From NCBI GenBank assembly GCA_020847515.1, contig JADLBW010000069.1, forward strand, positions 1 to 64,000: a DNA stretch of 64,000 bases. The letters are read 5' to 3'. Shown here one piece after another: positions 46,490-55,833 of this stretch; positions within the stretch are counted from its first letter, which is position 1; every line of letters begins with the position of its first letter. The position numbers and the translations under genes are program-made. The notes beneath the pieces were generated by a model. It saw nothing but the letters and a program-made list of their open reading frames with translations, was not told the origin of the DNA and searched no databases. The DNA comes from Pirellulales bacterium (GTDB taxonomy: Bacteria; Planctomycetota; Planctomycetia; Pirellulales; Lacipirellulaceae).

Positions 46490-48409
46490 ATGGCCCGTCG
46501 ACGCAGGGGAATCGACCCGTGGTTACCTTGGATCCTCATCGCCTGTTCGGCCCCGACCGGTCGCGCACACGAGGGGCCCGATCCAATCTCCCATTGGTTC
46601 TTCGCTAAGTCGACCGTCAGAAATGGGGAAGTTGAAGCACGGCTCGGTCCGAACGCCAAGGTGATGGGCGACCCCAAGCTGGTTGAGGATCGCCTCGGCT
46701 CGGCGCTGCGCTTCGATGGCGTACAGGACCGCTTGCTGATCGCCCCGACGTACGCTGATGCCCGCGACTACCTGCCGGCAAGATTCATCACTGTCGCCGC
46801 GTGGGTCGTGGTCGAAGCCGGCAAGCCGCAGGGCGCGATTGTCAGTACGTTCGAAAAAGACGGCCCGGCCGAGCGCGGCTGGCTGCTCGGATACGACGAC
46901 AAGGTATTTCGCTTCGCCGTCTCGACGGTCGACGCCAGCGACGGCGACGGCCGCGCCGCCATCCTGAAGGGAAAGACCGAATTTGAGCCCGGTAAGTACT
47001 ACCACGTTGTTGGAGTCTACGACGGCGCTGAGATGCGGCTTTACGTCAACGGCCAATTGGAGGCCGCGAGCGACGAGCAGCATGGGCCCATTTATCCTTC
47101 CCGCTACGCAGGTTACGTAATTGGCGCCTTCGCGGACCATGACGATTTATCCTGCCATCAAGGCTTGATCCGCGACGTAGCTGTCTACGACCTGGCCGCC
47201 ACGGAAAAATGGGTCAAGCACGACTTCGACCATGGCAGCGACCTGCTCGAACTCGATAAGGTCGACGTCGCCGATGAATTGACCTTCGTCGTCCCGCCAT
47301 ACTTGCAGTTTGTGACGACCGACGGCATCACCGTCATGTGCGAGACCTCGCGACCTGCCAAGGTCACCGTGCGGTATGGCGCCTTCGGGGAGGAGCCGGT
47401 CGCATTGGCGGCGGAGAAGGACGATCAAATCCACGAAATTCGGCTCAAGGATCTTAAAGCCCAAACTCCGCACCACTACCAGGTGGAAGCGACCGACGAC
47501 CGCGGCCGCACGAGTCGCAGTCCGCTGCTCACCTTGCAGACGGCCAATCATGCCGATACGCCCTTCGCCTTCGGCATTCTCTCCGACACGCAGGAGAATC
47601 CGCACGTCTGCAAGGTCCTCAGCGACATGCTGTGGATGCAGCGTCCCAACTTCGTGATCATCCCGGGCGATCTGGTAGATAGTGGACCGAACAAGCGGCA
47701 ATGGGTCGAAGAGTTCTTTCCCGGCATGCAGCCGCTCGCCTCGCGGGTGGCCTTCTTTCCGGTGCTCGGCAATCACGAGCAGAACACGGCCCATTACTAC
47801 AACTACATGTCGCTGCCCGAGCCGGAGTATTACTACGCGTTCCGCTACGGCAACGCCCAGTTTTTCATGCTCGACTCGAACAAGCGAGTCGATCCCGACA
47901 GCGAACAGTACAAATGGCTGGAGAGCCAGTTGACCGAGTCGACCGCGACATGGAAGTTCGTCTCCTACCATCATCCGGCCTACTCATCCGACGAGGACGA
48001 CTATGGCGACATGTGGAAAGGAGAGTCGTCGACGCACGGCGACCTGCGCCTTCGTCCCCTGGTTACGCTCTACGATCGCTATGGGGTGGACATCGTTTGG
48101 AACGGTCATATCCATTCGTATGAGCGAACCTGGCCCCTCAAGGCCGACAAGCCGGCGGAAGCGGGCGGTACGATCTATATGGTTACCGGCGGCGCCGGCG
48201 GGCGATTGGAAACTGCCGGTCCCGTCAAGCCATGGTTTCAGAACAACGTTAAGCACGGCCATCACTACTGTCTGGTCAGCGTAAATGGCCGACGCCTCGA
48301 ATTTAAGGCGTTCGATCTGGAGGGGCGCGCCTTCGATTTCATGACGATCGACAAGCAGTCGCCCAGTGAGCCTCTGGATCGACGGCAGGCGGCAAGCGAA
48401 CAGCCGTAG
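46490..48409 (+). CDS. LamG-purple acid phosphatase-like metallophosphoesterase, secreted
   Basis: ATG 46490 with GGAGG 8 nt upstream is preferred over the ORF-track GTG. A signal peptide (about residues 1-28) is followed by a concanavalin/LamG-like beta-sandwich (residues about 40-230, VAAWVVVEAGKPQGAIVS and LYVNGQLEAAS). Next come a fibronectin-III-like domain like the N-terminal domain of purple acid phosphatases (VTVRYGAF) and the metallophosphoesterase domain. Its motifs are FGILSDTQ, GDLVDSG, GNHE, YHHPAYSS and GHIHSYERT. The dinuclear metal ligands are therefore largely intact. Purple-acid phosphatases have a Tyr ligand in GDxxY; here GDLVD, so the metal pair may differ. The product probably works outside the cytoplasm on phosphoesters. 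Confidence 0.88.
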   Translation: MARRRRGIDPWLPWILIACSAPTGRAHEGPDPISHWFFAKSTVRNGEVEARLGPNAKVMGDPKLVEDRLGSALRFDGVQDRLLIAPTYADARDYLPARFITVAAWVVVEAGKPQGAIVSTFEKDGPAERGWLLGYDDKVFRFAVSTVDASDGDGRAAILKGKTEFEPGKYYHVVGVYDGAEMRLYVNGQLEAASDEQHGPIYPSRYAGYVIGAFADHDDLSCHQGLIRDVAVYDLAATEKWVKHDFDHGSDLLELDKVDVADELTFVVPPYLQFVTTDGITVMCETSRPAKVTVRYGAFGEEPVALAAEKDDQIHEIRLKDLKAQTPHHYQVEATDDRGRTSRSPLLTLQTANHADTPFAFGILSDTQENPHVCKVLSDMLWMQRPNFVIIPGDLVDSGPNKRQWVEEFFPGMQPLASRVAFFPVLGNHEQNTAHYYNYMSLPEPEYYYAFRYGNAQFFMLDSNKRVDPDSEQYKWLESQLTESTATWKFVSYHHPAYSSDEDDYGDMWKGESSTHGDLRLRPLVTLYDRYGVDIVWNGHIHSYERTWPLKADKPAEAGGTIYMVTGGAGGRLETAGPVKPWFQNNVKHGHHYCLVSVNGRRLEFKAFDLEGRAFDFMTIDKQSPSEPLDRRQAASEQP

Positions 48410-48528
48410 CGGCGCCGTAGTTGCGCGCCGTAAGCGCCGGCGGCGGTTCTCGCGCTTCGAGGCGGCTGTTGCCGGCCGCTCGCCACGGCATCGGCGCACT
48501 TCCGGAGGGGGCAGGGCAAATTGCGCGA

Positions 48529-49599
48529 TCAACGCGCCCCGCCGTCGGCCGGCCGTCCGGTCGACTTGCGCACGATCAATTCCGCCCCCAGTCGAATGGT
48601 CGTCGGCGGGCTGTCAGCCATGTCGCCGTCGAGGCGGTCCAAGATAAGCTGCGCAGCCCGACGCCCATACTCTCGGGGGCGCTGCCGCATGGTCGTCAGC
48701 GGCGGCCGCATCGTGGCCGCGAAGTCGAGATCGGCAAACCCGGCGATCGACACGTCTTGCGGTATGCGCAACCCAAGTTCAGCGGCGGCATCGTACAGAA
48801 AGCGGGCCTCGTGGTCCGTAACGGCGAAGACCGCCGTGGGCCTCGGCGACTGGGTTAGAATCTCGCGGGCCACTTCGGGCCCGTCGGTGCCCCACGGATT
48901 AAGTCGCCAGCTTTTGACTTCGCCGCCGAGATCCTCGACTGCCTGGACGAAACATTCGCGACGGCGAACGCTCCAGGCCTGCCACGCCGCTTCCCGGGCC
49001 GAAAGGCAGGCCATCCGCTCGTGCCCCAGGTTAATCAGATGTTCGGCGACGGCCCGCGCGCTGGCCTCCTCGTCGGTTTCAATCGAATCGGCGATCTGGT
49101 CTTCAGAATATTCGTGATCGATGACCACCACCGGGACGCGGCGCTCCAATAGTTCCCGAAAGTGATCGTAATAGGCGACGGCGAACGAGGGCCACAGGAT
49201 CAACCCGTCGACGCGGCGATCGAGCAGCCGGCTAATCTGCTTGAAGCCCTCGTCTTCGTCTTTCTCGAAGTGGGGCATCTCCTGGCAGTCGCCGACCCAC
49301 ACCGTAATGGGCAGGTAGTCGGCCTGGGCAAGCACCAGGTGGATCCCGGCCAGCACGTCGACCCAAAACGAGTCGAACGGCGGACTCATCACGCCCACCG
49401 TCCGAGTTCGCCCGGTTTGCATGCCGTTGACCAGCAAGTTCCGCCGCCAACCAAGCTCGCGCGCCGCTTCCAAGACCCGCTCGCAAGTCTCCGTCCCAAA
49501 TCGCTCGCGCTCGCCGCGCAGAATTCGCGAGGCGGCGCTCAGCGACACGTTGGCCTTTGCCGCGACGTCTTTGAGCCGCGGGACTTGAGCACTAGCCAT
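48529..49599 (-). CDS. LacI-family transcription regulator of the mannan locus
   Basis: N-terminal HTH (PRLKDVAAKANVSLSAASRILRGERERFG, residues 7-30) and a type 1 periplasmic-binding-fold effector domain (TVGVMSPPFDSFWVDVLAGIHLVL to IPQDVSIAGFADLDFAATMRPPLTT). The effector is probably a sugar. ATG 49599 is the start used; the ORF-track start 18 residues upstream gives an N-terminus with no match to the HTH family. It is divergent from GH130 across a 259-bp spacer containing operator-like and promoter sequences. This is the usual layout for a regulator of the adjoining operon. Confidence 0.9.
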   Translation of the reverse strand: MASAQVPRLKDVAAKANVSLSAASRILRGERERFGTETCERVLEAARELGWRRNLLVNGMQTGRTRTVGVMSPPFDSFWVDVLAGIHLVLAQADYLPITVWVGDCQEMPHFEKDEDEGFKQISRLLDRRVDGLILWPSFAVAYYDHFRELLERRVPVVVIDHEYSEDQIADSIETDEEASARAVAEHLINLGHERMACLSAREAAWQAWSVRRRECFVQAVEDLGGEVKSWRLNPWGTDGPEVAREILTQSPRPTAVFAVTDHEARFLYDAAAELGLRIPQDVSIAGFADLDFAATMRPPLTTMRQRPREYGRRAAQLILDRLDGDMADSPPTTIRLGAELIVRKSTGRPADGGAR

Positions 49600-49640
49600 G
49601 GCGGTGAGGCCCTGGGGTTGAGATGGCGCCAGCTTACTGT

Positions 49641-49669
49641 AGTATCTCGGCACTCCAGCCTACCAGCAA
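49641..49669 (-). promoter_or_regulatory. candidate promoter of the LacI gene
   Basis: On the minus strand: TTGCTG (49669-49664), 17-bp spacer, GATACT (49646-49641). Both hexamers have four of six consensus bases. The start would be about 30-40 nt before the ATG at 49599. Confidence 0.4.
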
Positions 49670-49703
49670 TTGAGGGCACTCGCCGCAGCACTGGCGAAGA
49701 CTC

Positions 49704-49723
49704 CTGTTAAACTACTTGAACAG
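49704..49723. promoter_or_regulatory. candidate LacI-type operator
   Basis: CTGTT (49704-49708) and AACAG (49719-49723) are perfect inverted arms over a 10-bp centre, with AA/TT extending the symmetry one base out of step. It overlaps the -35 of the GH130 promoter. TAAACTAC occurs here (49708-49715) and again at 49739-49746. Confidence 0.45.
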
Positions 49724-49744
49724 ACGCGGCTTCCCAAATAAACT
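49716..49744 (+). promoter_or_regulatory. candidate promoter of the GH130-SSS-GH5 operon
   Basis: TTGAAC (49716-49721), 17-bp spacer, TAAACT (49739-49744). Four of six matches each. The predicted start is near 49751 with a leader of roughly 105 nt. Confidence 0.45.
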
Positions 49745-49857
49745 ACACCACGCCAGCACCTACGGCCGCCAGCGGCGGGCCGGCCGGTCGCCCACTGCGG
49801 CCGCCGTCGGCCGACATGGGCTCCTTTAGCCTTCGACCATGCGAAAGAGACCACCGG

Positions 49858-50922
49858 ATGAGCAGCAAGCTTAACACGCTCGACAGCGGCAATGCCGTCG
49901 TCGGCGGACTGAATCGCGGTTCCGGGCGCGGGCGGGCCTCGTCGACGGCGCCCATGCCGTGGCAGGAACGACCCGCAGGCGTACGCGACGTGGTGTGGCG
50001 CCACACGGGCAATCCCGTGATTGGCCGTCGTCCGCTACCGGACGTCCTGGGCATTTACAACAGCGCCGTTATTCCGTTCGGCGACGGGTTCGCCGCGGTG
50101 TTTCGATTGGAGGACCGTACGCGCTTCCCCCGGCTCCATATGGGCTGGAGCGATGACGGGCTGCACTGGCATATCGAGCCAAAGCCGATAGTGTTCGCCA
50201 ATCGCTCCGACGAACTGATCGGCGCCAGCGACTACGCCTACGATCCGCGCGTGGTCAAGATCGACGATGTCTACTACATCACCTGGTGCGGCGGCCACAA
50301 CGGTCCGACGATCAGTATCGCCAGCACTGCGGACTTTCAGCAGTTCACGCGCCTCGAAAGCGCCTTCTTGCCCCACAATCGCAACGGCGTCTTATTCCCG
50401 CGCCGGATTGGCGGCAAGTTCTACATGCTGAGTCGTCCCAGCGATAACGGCCACACCCCCTTTGGCGACATCTACGTCAGCCAGAGCCCGGATATGATCC
50501 ATTGGGGCATGCATCGCAAGGTGATGGGCCGCGGCGGCGACGAGCACGGGCTCTGGTGGCAGCGGACGAAGATCGGCGCCGGACCAATCCCGATCGAAAC
50601 CGCCGATGGCTGGCTGTTGATCTACCACGGCGTTTTGGACACGTGCAACGGTTTCGTCTACCATATGGGCGCTGCCCTGCTCGACCGCGACGAGCCCTGG
50701 CGCGTCGCCTATCGCTGCAAGAACATCCTTCTGGCGCCGGAGGCCGATTATGAAGTGTTCGGCCACGTGCCGAACGTAGTATTCCCCGTCGCCGCACTGT
50801 GCGAGCCCGAAACCGATCGCTTGGCAATTTACTATGGCGCGGCCGATACGGTTACCTGCTTATGCTACGCCAGGCTCAGCGAGTTGACCGCCTATATCAA
50901 AGAGAACTCGCTCCTCTTTTAG
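49858..50922 (+). CDS. GH130 beta-mannoside phosphorylase
   Basis: Cytoplasmic phosphorylase expected to split beta-1,4-mannosyl linkages (mannosyl-glucose or mannooligosaccharides) with phosphate to give mannose 1-phosphate. Five-bladed propeller features are visible: GIYNSAVIPFGDGFAAVFRLEDRTRF, MGWSDDGLHW, YDPRVVKIDDVYYITWCG, LFPRRIGGKFYMLSRPSD, LIYHGV and VPNVVFPVA. The catalytic acid is expected among these Asp residues. 354 residues from ATG 49858; ATG 49816 is possible but has no Shine-Dalgarno. Neighbours (symporter, secreted mannanase) support a mannan role. GH130 subfamilies also include hydrolases, so specificity is inferred. Confidence 0.9.
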   Translation: MSSKLNTLDSGNAVVGGLNRGSGRGRASSTAPMPWQERPAGVRDVVWRHTGNPVIGRRPLPDVLGIYNSAVIPFGDGFAAVFRLEDRTRFPRLHMGWSDDGLHWHIEPKPIVFANRSDELIGASDYAYDPRVVKIDDVYYITWCGGHNGPTISIASTADFQQFTRLESAFLPHNRNGVLFPRRIGGKFYMLSRPSDNGHTPFGDIYVSQSPDMIHWGMHRKVMGRGGDEHGLWWQRTKIGAGPIPIETADGWLLIYHGVLDTCNGFVYHMGAALLDRDEPWRVAYRCKNILLAPEADYEVFGHVPNVVFPVAALCEPETDRLAIYYGAADTVTCLCYARLSELTAYIKENSLLF

Positions 50923-51083
50923 CGCGGACGGTGTCCCGCTGTAGCATCGTCCAGTCGCCGACGATCGCCCTTATCATGCATCTTGCAAGCGTGCAGCCCA
51001 GCCGTTAAAGCCAACGCCAACGCCAACGGCTGACGAAGACCACCACTCGCCGTTCCCCTCCGAGGGCCGGACTACCGCCAGCC

Positions 51084-53012
51084 ATGCAACTGCCGGCATC
51101 CCAGGCCGCCGCATCTGCCGTCGACGTCGCTGCGTCGTTTGACGTCGTCGACGGAATGATCATTGCCGCCTATGCGCTCATCGTGCTCGTCTCGGGGCTG
51201 TGGCTCAGCCGCCGCGCGAGCAAGAACCTCGAGAGCTATTTTCTCGGCGGTCGCGCGTTGCCTTGGTACATGCTGGGCGTGTCGAACGCCTCGGGCATGT
51301 TCGACATCAGCGGGACGATGCTGATGGTTTATTGGCTCTTCGTCTACGGGCTGAAGAGCATTTGGATCCCCTGGTTGTGGCCGGTGTTCAATCAGGTCTT
51401 CCTGATGGCGTACCTGTCGGTCTGGATGCGGCGTTCAGGCGTCATGACCGGCGCCGAATGGATACGATTCCGCTTTGGCGACAGCCGGGGCGCTCAACTT
51501 GCCCACGTGATCGTCGTCGTGTTCGCGATCGTGAACGTCATCGGGTTTCTCGCCTACGGCTTTATCGGCATCGGCAAGTTCGCAGCGACGTTTCTCCCTT
51601 GGCAGCTTTCAGCCGATCCCCTCTGGAACGTCAATCTGTACGGCCTGTTGATTACCGCTCTCACCACCCTCTATGTCGTGAAGGGAGGCATGTTCAGCGT
51701 CGTCTTCACCGAGGTGTTTCAGTTCATCGTCATGACGATCGGCTGCCTGTGGGTCGGCGCCATTGCCATGCAGCGCGTTTCGCCGGAAATGCTCCATGCC
51801 GTCCTCCCGGCAGGATGGGACGACCCCTGGCCTGCCTGGCGGCTCAATATCGACTGGTCCGAAGCCATGCCCGCGGCCAACGAGAAGATCGCCAACGACG
51901 GGTGGCAGCTCTTCGGCGCCCTGTGGGGATTGATGTTCGCCAAGGGAATCCTGCAGTCGATGGCCGGGCCGGCGCCCAACTACGACATGCAGCGGATCCT
52001 CTCGGCGCGAACGCCGCGCGAAGCCGCGCTGATGAGCTGGTTCGTCAACGTGGTCCTCCTGGTGCCCCGCTACATGTTGATTACCGGCCTGACCGTCTTG
52101 GCCCTGGCATTCTTCACCGACGATCTCAGTGCGATGGGCGATCAGGTGGATTTCGAGCTGATCCTGCCGCTGGCGATGAAGAACTTCGTGCCGACCGGGC
52201 TGTTCGGCGTGCTAATCGCCGCTCTGCTCGCGGCGTTCATGTCCACCTACGCGGCGACCGTGAACGCCGCCCCGGCTTATCTGGTCAACGACATTTACAA
52301 GCGTTACGTCAATCCTCATGCGTCGCAGCAGACCTACGTATGGATGAGCTACGTCGCTTCCCTGGCAGTCGTCGTGGTCGGAACCGCCTTCGGTTTCATG
52401 ACCGACGCCCTCAATGACGTCGTAAAGTGGATCGCCTTCGCCCTGGGCGGCGGCTATACCGCCGCAAACGTCCTGAAGTGGCATTGGTGGCGGTTTAATA
52501 GCTACGGCTATTTCTGGGGTATGCTGTCAGGCATGGGCGCGGCCGGGGCTGTGCCGCTGCTGTTGCCCGATCAGGCGACCATCTGGGGGCTTCCGACCGA
52601 GGTCGTCAGCTTTCCCGCTATACTTGCCGTAGCGCTAGTAGGGTGCGTCGTCGGGAGTTTCGCCTCGCCGCCGGACGACGCAGAGACGTTGAAGAATTTT
52701 TACCGAAAGGTCCGCCCCTGGGGCCTCTGGGGCCCCGTGCACGCCATGGTTCAATTGGAAACGCCCCACATACAGGCCAATCGCGACTGTCCCCGGGACA
52801 TGCTCAACATCGCCGTCGGCATTTGCTGGCAGACGGCCCTGACGGCGGTTGGCATTTACCTCGTGCTCGAGCGGTGGACGGCCCTCGCAATAGCCGCCGC
52901 GGTCATCGCTGCTGCTTCGCTCTTCCTGAAGTTCAATTGGTACGACAAGCTGCGCGATTACCCGGAAGATCTCGCCGCAGGCGACGTTGAACAAGCGATG
53001 GCCGGCCGATGA
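51084..53012 (+). CDS. sodium:solute symporter (SSS family)
   Basis: Inner-membrane Na+-coupled importer with 13-14 predicted helices. SSS-family pattern begins IAAYALIVLVSGLWLSRRASKNLESYFLGGRALPWYMLGVSNASGMFDISG and continues RNRRSGVMTGAEWIRFRFG-like WMRRSGVMTGAEWIRFRFG. The C-terminus extends 40 residues beyond the usual core with a helix and a cytoplasmic tail (KLRDYPEDLAAG). In this operon it most likely imports mannose-containing oligosaccharides or their products. It overlaps the GH5 gene by 4 nt (ATGA). A repeat of three GCCAAC units precedes it at 51010-51027, with no other feature in the 161-bp spacer. Confidence 0.9.
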   Translation: MQLPASQAAASAVDVAASFDVVDGMIIAAYALIVLVSGLWLSRRASKNLESYFLGGRALPWYMLGVSNASGMFDISGTMLMVYWLFVYGLKSIWIPWLWPVFNQVFLMAYLSVWMRRSGVMTGAEWIRFRFGDSRGAQLAHVIVVVFAIVNVIGFLAYGFIGIGKFAATFLPWQLSADPLWNVNLYGLLITALTTLYVVKGGMFSVVFTEVFQFIVMTIGCLWVGAIAMQRVSPEMLHAVLPAGWDDPWPAWRLNIDWSEAMPAANEKIANDGWQLFGALWGLMFAKGILQSMAGPAPNYDMQRILSARTPREAALMSWFVNVVLLVPRYMLITGLTVLALAFFTDDLSAMGDQVDFELILPLAMKNFVPTGLFGVLIAALLAAFMSTYAATVNAAPAYLVNDIYKRYVNPHASQQTYVWMSYVASLAVVVVGTAFGFMTDALNDVVKWIAFALGGGYTAANVLKWHWWRFNSYGYFWGMLSGMGAAGAVPLLLPDQATIWGLPTEVVSFPAILAVALVGCVVGSFASPPDDAETLKNFYRKVRPWGLWGPVHAMVQLETPHIQANRDCPRDMLNIAVGICWQTALTAVGIYLVLERWTALAIAAAVIAAASLFLKFNWYDKLRDYPEDLAAGDVEQAMAGR

Positions 53013-54868
53013 ACGTTCGCTTGTTTACCGCCGTCGGCATGGCGATTGTCATGATTCTCGGCGGCCGCGCGAATGCCGACGGTCCGCTGGCGCAGTTCGT
53101 CGTTCGTCGCGGCGATCAGCTATTCGAGGGCGACAAGCCGTTCCGGTTCATCTCGGTCAACATCCCCAATCTCCAGGTTGTTGAAGACGACTTTAACCCT
53201 AGCGCCGCGAGCCCTTGGGCATGGCCCGCCGAATTCGAATTGACCGACGCCCTGGAGGCAGTCCGGCACATGGGTGGCGCCGTGGCGCGGACGTATGTCC
53301 TGGGCGTCCGCCGCCAGAATTCTGACATGGGCGATTTTGTCTATGTCCGCGGGCCCGGCCAGTTCAATGAAGAGGCCTTCCGGACGCTCGATCTGGCGAT
53401 CGAGATCGCGGGACAAAAGGGGGTGCGGCTCATCATTCCGCTGGTTGACAATTGGCAGTGGCACGGCGGCCGCGCCGAGTACGCGGCCTTCCGTGGCAAG
53501 CAGGCGAAAGATTTTTGGAGCGACGAGCAGCTTATCGCCGACTTTGAAGCGACAGTGCGTCACGTGCTGACGCGAGTGAACTCCCGCACCGGCGTGCCGT
53601 ACCGCGACGACCCGGCCATTTTAGGTTGGGAAACCGGCAACGAACTCGACTGCCCGCCGTCGTGGACGGCGCGTATTGCCGCGCTTATGAAGCAGCTTGA
53701 TCCCAATCATTTGGTCATCGACGGAAATTCCCTGCACGGAGTTCCCCTGACCTCATTGGACGATCCTCATGTCGACGTAATTACCACCCATCATTACCCG
53801 GATCGAGGAGTGAGCCATTTTGTTCCGCCAATTCTGCAGGCGCGAGCCCAAACTCGCGGCAAAAAGCCCTATGTCGTAGGCGAATTCGGCTTCGCCGCGG
53901 CCGACGAGATCGAGCGAGTCTACGACGCCGTCATCGACCAAGGCATCAGCGGGGCGCTGATCTGGAGCCTGCGATATCGTCGCCAAATGGGGGGCTTCTA
54001 TTGGCACTCAGAACCGGCGGGCGGACGGCTGTACAAGGCCTATCACTGGCCGGGGTTTGCTTCGGGCGAGGCCTACCAGGAGCGTCGGGTCATGCAGCTT
54101 ACGCGGACCAAGGCCTTTGCCATCCGCGGCCTTGCAGAGCCAGTTCCAGCGCCCGCGGCTGCCCCGATCCTGCTCGCCATTGACGATCCCGCGGCCATTT
54201 CATGGCAGGGGAGCGTCGGCGCTGAGGACTACGTCGTCGAAAGATCGCTAACGGCCAGCGGACCGTGGCGCGTCGTCGCCCGCGGGGTCGATGAAGCCGC
54301 CCTGCAGTATAGACCGTTATTCAGCGACGAAACGGCGACGCCTGAGAAGTCGTATTACTACCGGATCATTGCACGAAATGGCGCAGGGGCCTCGCCGCCT
54401 TCGAATGTGGTGGGGCCCGTCGTCGCGGCATACTACGCCCTGGTTGACGAGTGCCGCGACCTCGCTCGACTTGCCGCCCACTCAGGAAACGTGCAATTCG
54501 TCAGCGAGGATGCCCGCCAGCGGCGCGAAGATGCCGGCCGGTTGGCCCTGCCCGCGGGCGGTTCAGTGACCTACAAGCTGCCGGAGCAGATCCGCCAGTG
54601 GGCGGCGACCGTCTACCGGCCCGACGATTCCCTGAAGATCGAGGCCGAAGCGTCCGCCGACGGCGAGTCGTTTCAACCTATTGCCTATCGGCAATCGTCG
54701 AGTGAGACGACATCGGGCGATTACGGTTACCTGCAACAGCTCGCGCTGCGCAGCCTCGAAATCCCTGCCGGCAGTCAATTCCTGCGGCTAAAGGTGGTTG
54801 GCCGAGACAGTCAGCCGGCCCGCGGTGCAGTTGAGCTTTCGTGGATTAAGATCCTCTACTTGGAATGA
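53009..54868 (+). CDS. secreted GH5 beta-mannanase/cellulase with FnIII and C-terminal domain
   Basis: Endo-acting glycoside hydrolase. Signal peptide about residues 1-23 (MNVRLFTAVGMAIVMILGGRANA). The GH5 TIM barrel has N-terminal GDKPFRFISVNIPN, the acid/base Glu in ETGNE (E212) and the nucleophile in VGEFGF (E292), with the typical RTYVLG and DNWQWHGG. A fibronectin-III-like module (residues about 375-465) and a C-terminal beta-sandwich with KLPEQI and ETTSGDYGYLQQLALRSLEI follow. The substrate is mannan by gene context; the barrel alone does not separate mannanase from cellulase. Translation is coupled to the symporter (4-nt overlap). Confidence 0.88.
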   Translation: MNVRLFTAVGMAIVMILGGRANADGPLAQFVVRRGDQLFEGDKPFRFISVNIPNLQVVEDDFNPSAASPWAWPAEFELTDALEAVRHMGGAVARTYVLGVRRQNSDMGDFVYVRGPGQFNEEAFRTLDLAIEIAGQKGVRLIIPLVDNWQWHGGRAEYAAFRGKQAKDFWSDEQLIADFEATVRHVLTRVNSRTGVPYRDDPAILGWETGNELDCPPSWTARIAALMKQLDPNHLVIDGNSLHGVPLTSLDDPHVDVITTHHYPDRGVSHFVPPILQARAQTRGKKPYVVGEFGFAAADEIERVYDAVIDQGISGALIWSLRYRRQMGGFYWHSEPAGGRLYKAYHWPGFASGEAYQERRVMQLTRTKAFAIRGLAEPVPAPAAAPILLAIDDPAAISWQGSVGAEDYVVERSLTASGPWRVVARGVDEAALQYRPLFSDETATPEKSYYYRIIARNGAGASPPSNVVGPVVAAYYALVDECRDLARLAAHSGNVQFVSEDARQRREDAGRLALPAGGSVTYKLPEQIRQWAATVYRPDDSLKIEAEASADGESFQPIAYRQSSSETTSGDYGYLQQLALRSLEIPAGSQFLRLKVVGRDSQPARGAVELSWIKILYLE

Positions 54869-55443
54869 CCGAACTACGTCGCTTGCCCCGGACCGACTGC
54901 GCCGTCCCAGGCCTTCCGTAGTAGCATTCCTGTGAAGATCCAGTCAGTCACGGCTCGGCATCGGTACCCGAAATGCGGCGGCGTGATGACTGCTGCAAAT
55001 TCAATTTCGCAAAGCGTTGCTCAAGTACTTTAATACAGCCCGTTACGAACCATCGACATCAGTCGCGGCGCATCCCCAGGCTGAAGCGCTGGTTTCCAGT
55101 GGTTCTGGCGATCCCCTTACGCAAACGTCGGCGGCGACGCCGCTTCGTTAACGCATCCCTGTCCAAACCTCAAGACGGAGCACGTCGACGCCCCCCATCC
55201 GGCGCATTTCCCATCGCTCTGACCACGCGGCATGGCGCCCGATGCCTGCGCGGGCCGCTACCCTATGCCTGCCGAGGCACATTGGCGGCGCCAGCGCGAA
55301 AGGCGATTCGCTCATTAGCCGATTGCCGATTTCGGGCGGCTTGTGGGGCGCCGTAAGTTAGGTCTACAATGTCGATTCCGCCTGCCGCGGCCCCCGCGTA
55401 GCAGCCCCCGCCTTGGCCGCGCTCGATTCTCCCGATCAGTTTC
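54869..55443. other. 575-bp intergenic region before nuoA
   Basis: No protein, RNA gene or strong terminator is evident. A 127-residue ORF here is Arg-rich and has no recognisable start context, so it is taken as chance. The only firm element is the nuoA promoter. A small AT-rich patch near 55010-55035 has no paired hexamers. Confidence 0.5.
55341..55370 (+). promoter_or_regulatory. candidate promoter of the nuo operon
   Basis: TTGTGG (55341-55346), 18-bp spacer, TACAAT (55365-55370). The -10 has five of six matches and the -35 three of six. The predicted start near 55377 leaves about 67 nt to nuoA. Confidence 0.5.
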
Positions 55444-55833
55444 ATGCCGTCGTTCCATCCATTGTTCGTCTATGCCGTCCTGCTGGTCGGCTTCGTAGTG
55501 ACGACCCTGGTCCTCACGCACATAATCGGTCCCCGCAAGCGGACCGCCGTCAAGGAAATGCCCTACGAATCGGGCATGGATCCGGTCGGCAGCGCCCGCC
55601 AGCCCTTTAACGTCCGGTTCTGCCTGGTAGCCATCTTGTACCTGGTGTTCGACGTAGAGCTGTTGTTCCTGTACCCGTGGGCGGTTAGCGCCTTCGAGGA
55701 CGGCGGCGCCTCCGGGGCGGGCATCCCTACAGAGCTCCGCGGCGCCGTGTTCGGCGTAATGCTTGCATTCGTTGCCACGCTGGTCGTCGCCTATGTCTAC
55801 GCCTGGCGAAAGGGGGTCTTCAAGTGGCGGTAG
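55444..55833 (+). CDS. nuoA: NADH-quinone oxidoreductase subunit A
   Basis: Small membrane subunit of respiratory complex I with three helices. [55 protein letters not shown] contains the universal YExG and FDVE elements that lie in the membrane arm near the quinone site. 129 residues, normal. It overlaps nuoB by 10 nt. Confidence 0.96.
   Translation: MPSFHPLFVYAVLLVGFVVTTLVLTHIIGPRKRTAVKEMPYESGMDPVGSARQPFNVRFCLVAILYLVFDVELLFLYPWAVSAFEDGGASGAGIPTELRGAVFGVMLAFVATLVVAYVYAWRKGVFKWR

Noticed and set aside
47147-47974. 275-residue minus-strand ORF opposite the metallophosphoesterase
   Set aside because: Shadow frame across conserved GNHE and GDLVD motifs; no Shine-Dalgarno.
54973-55356. 127-residue ORF in the spacer before nuoA
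   Set aside because: Arg/Pro/Cys-biased composition, no Shine-Dalgarno and no recognisable domain; it ends inside the nuo promoter.
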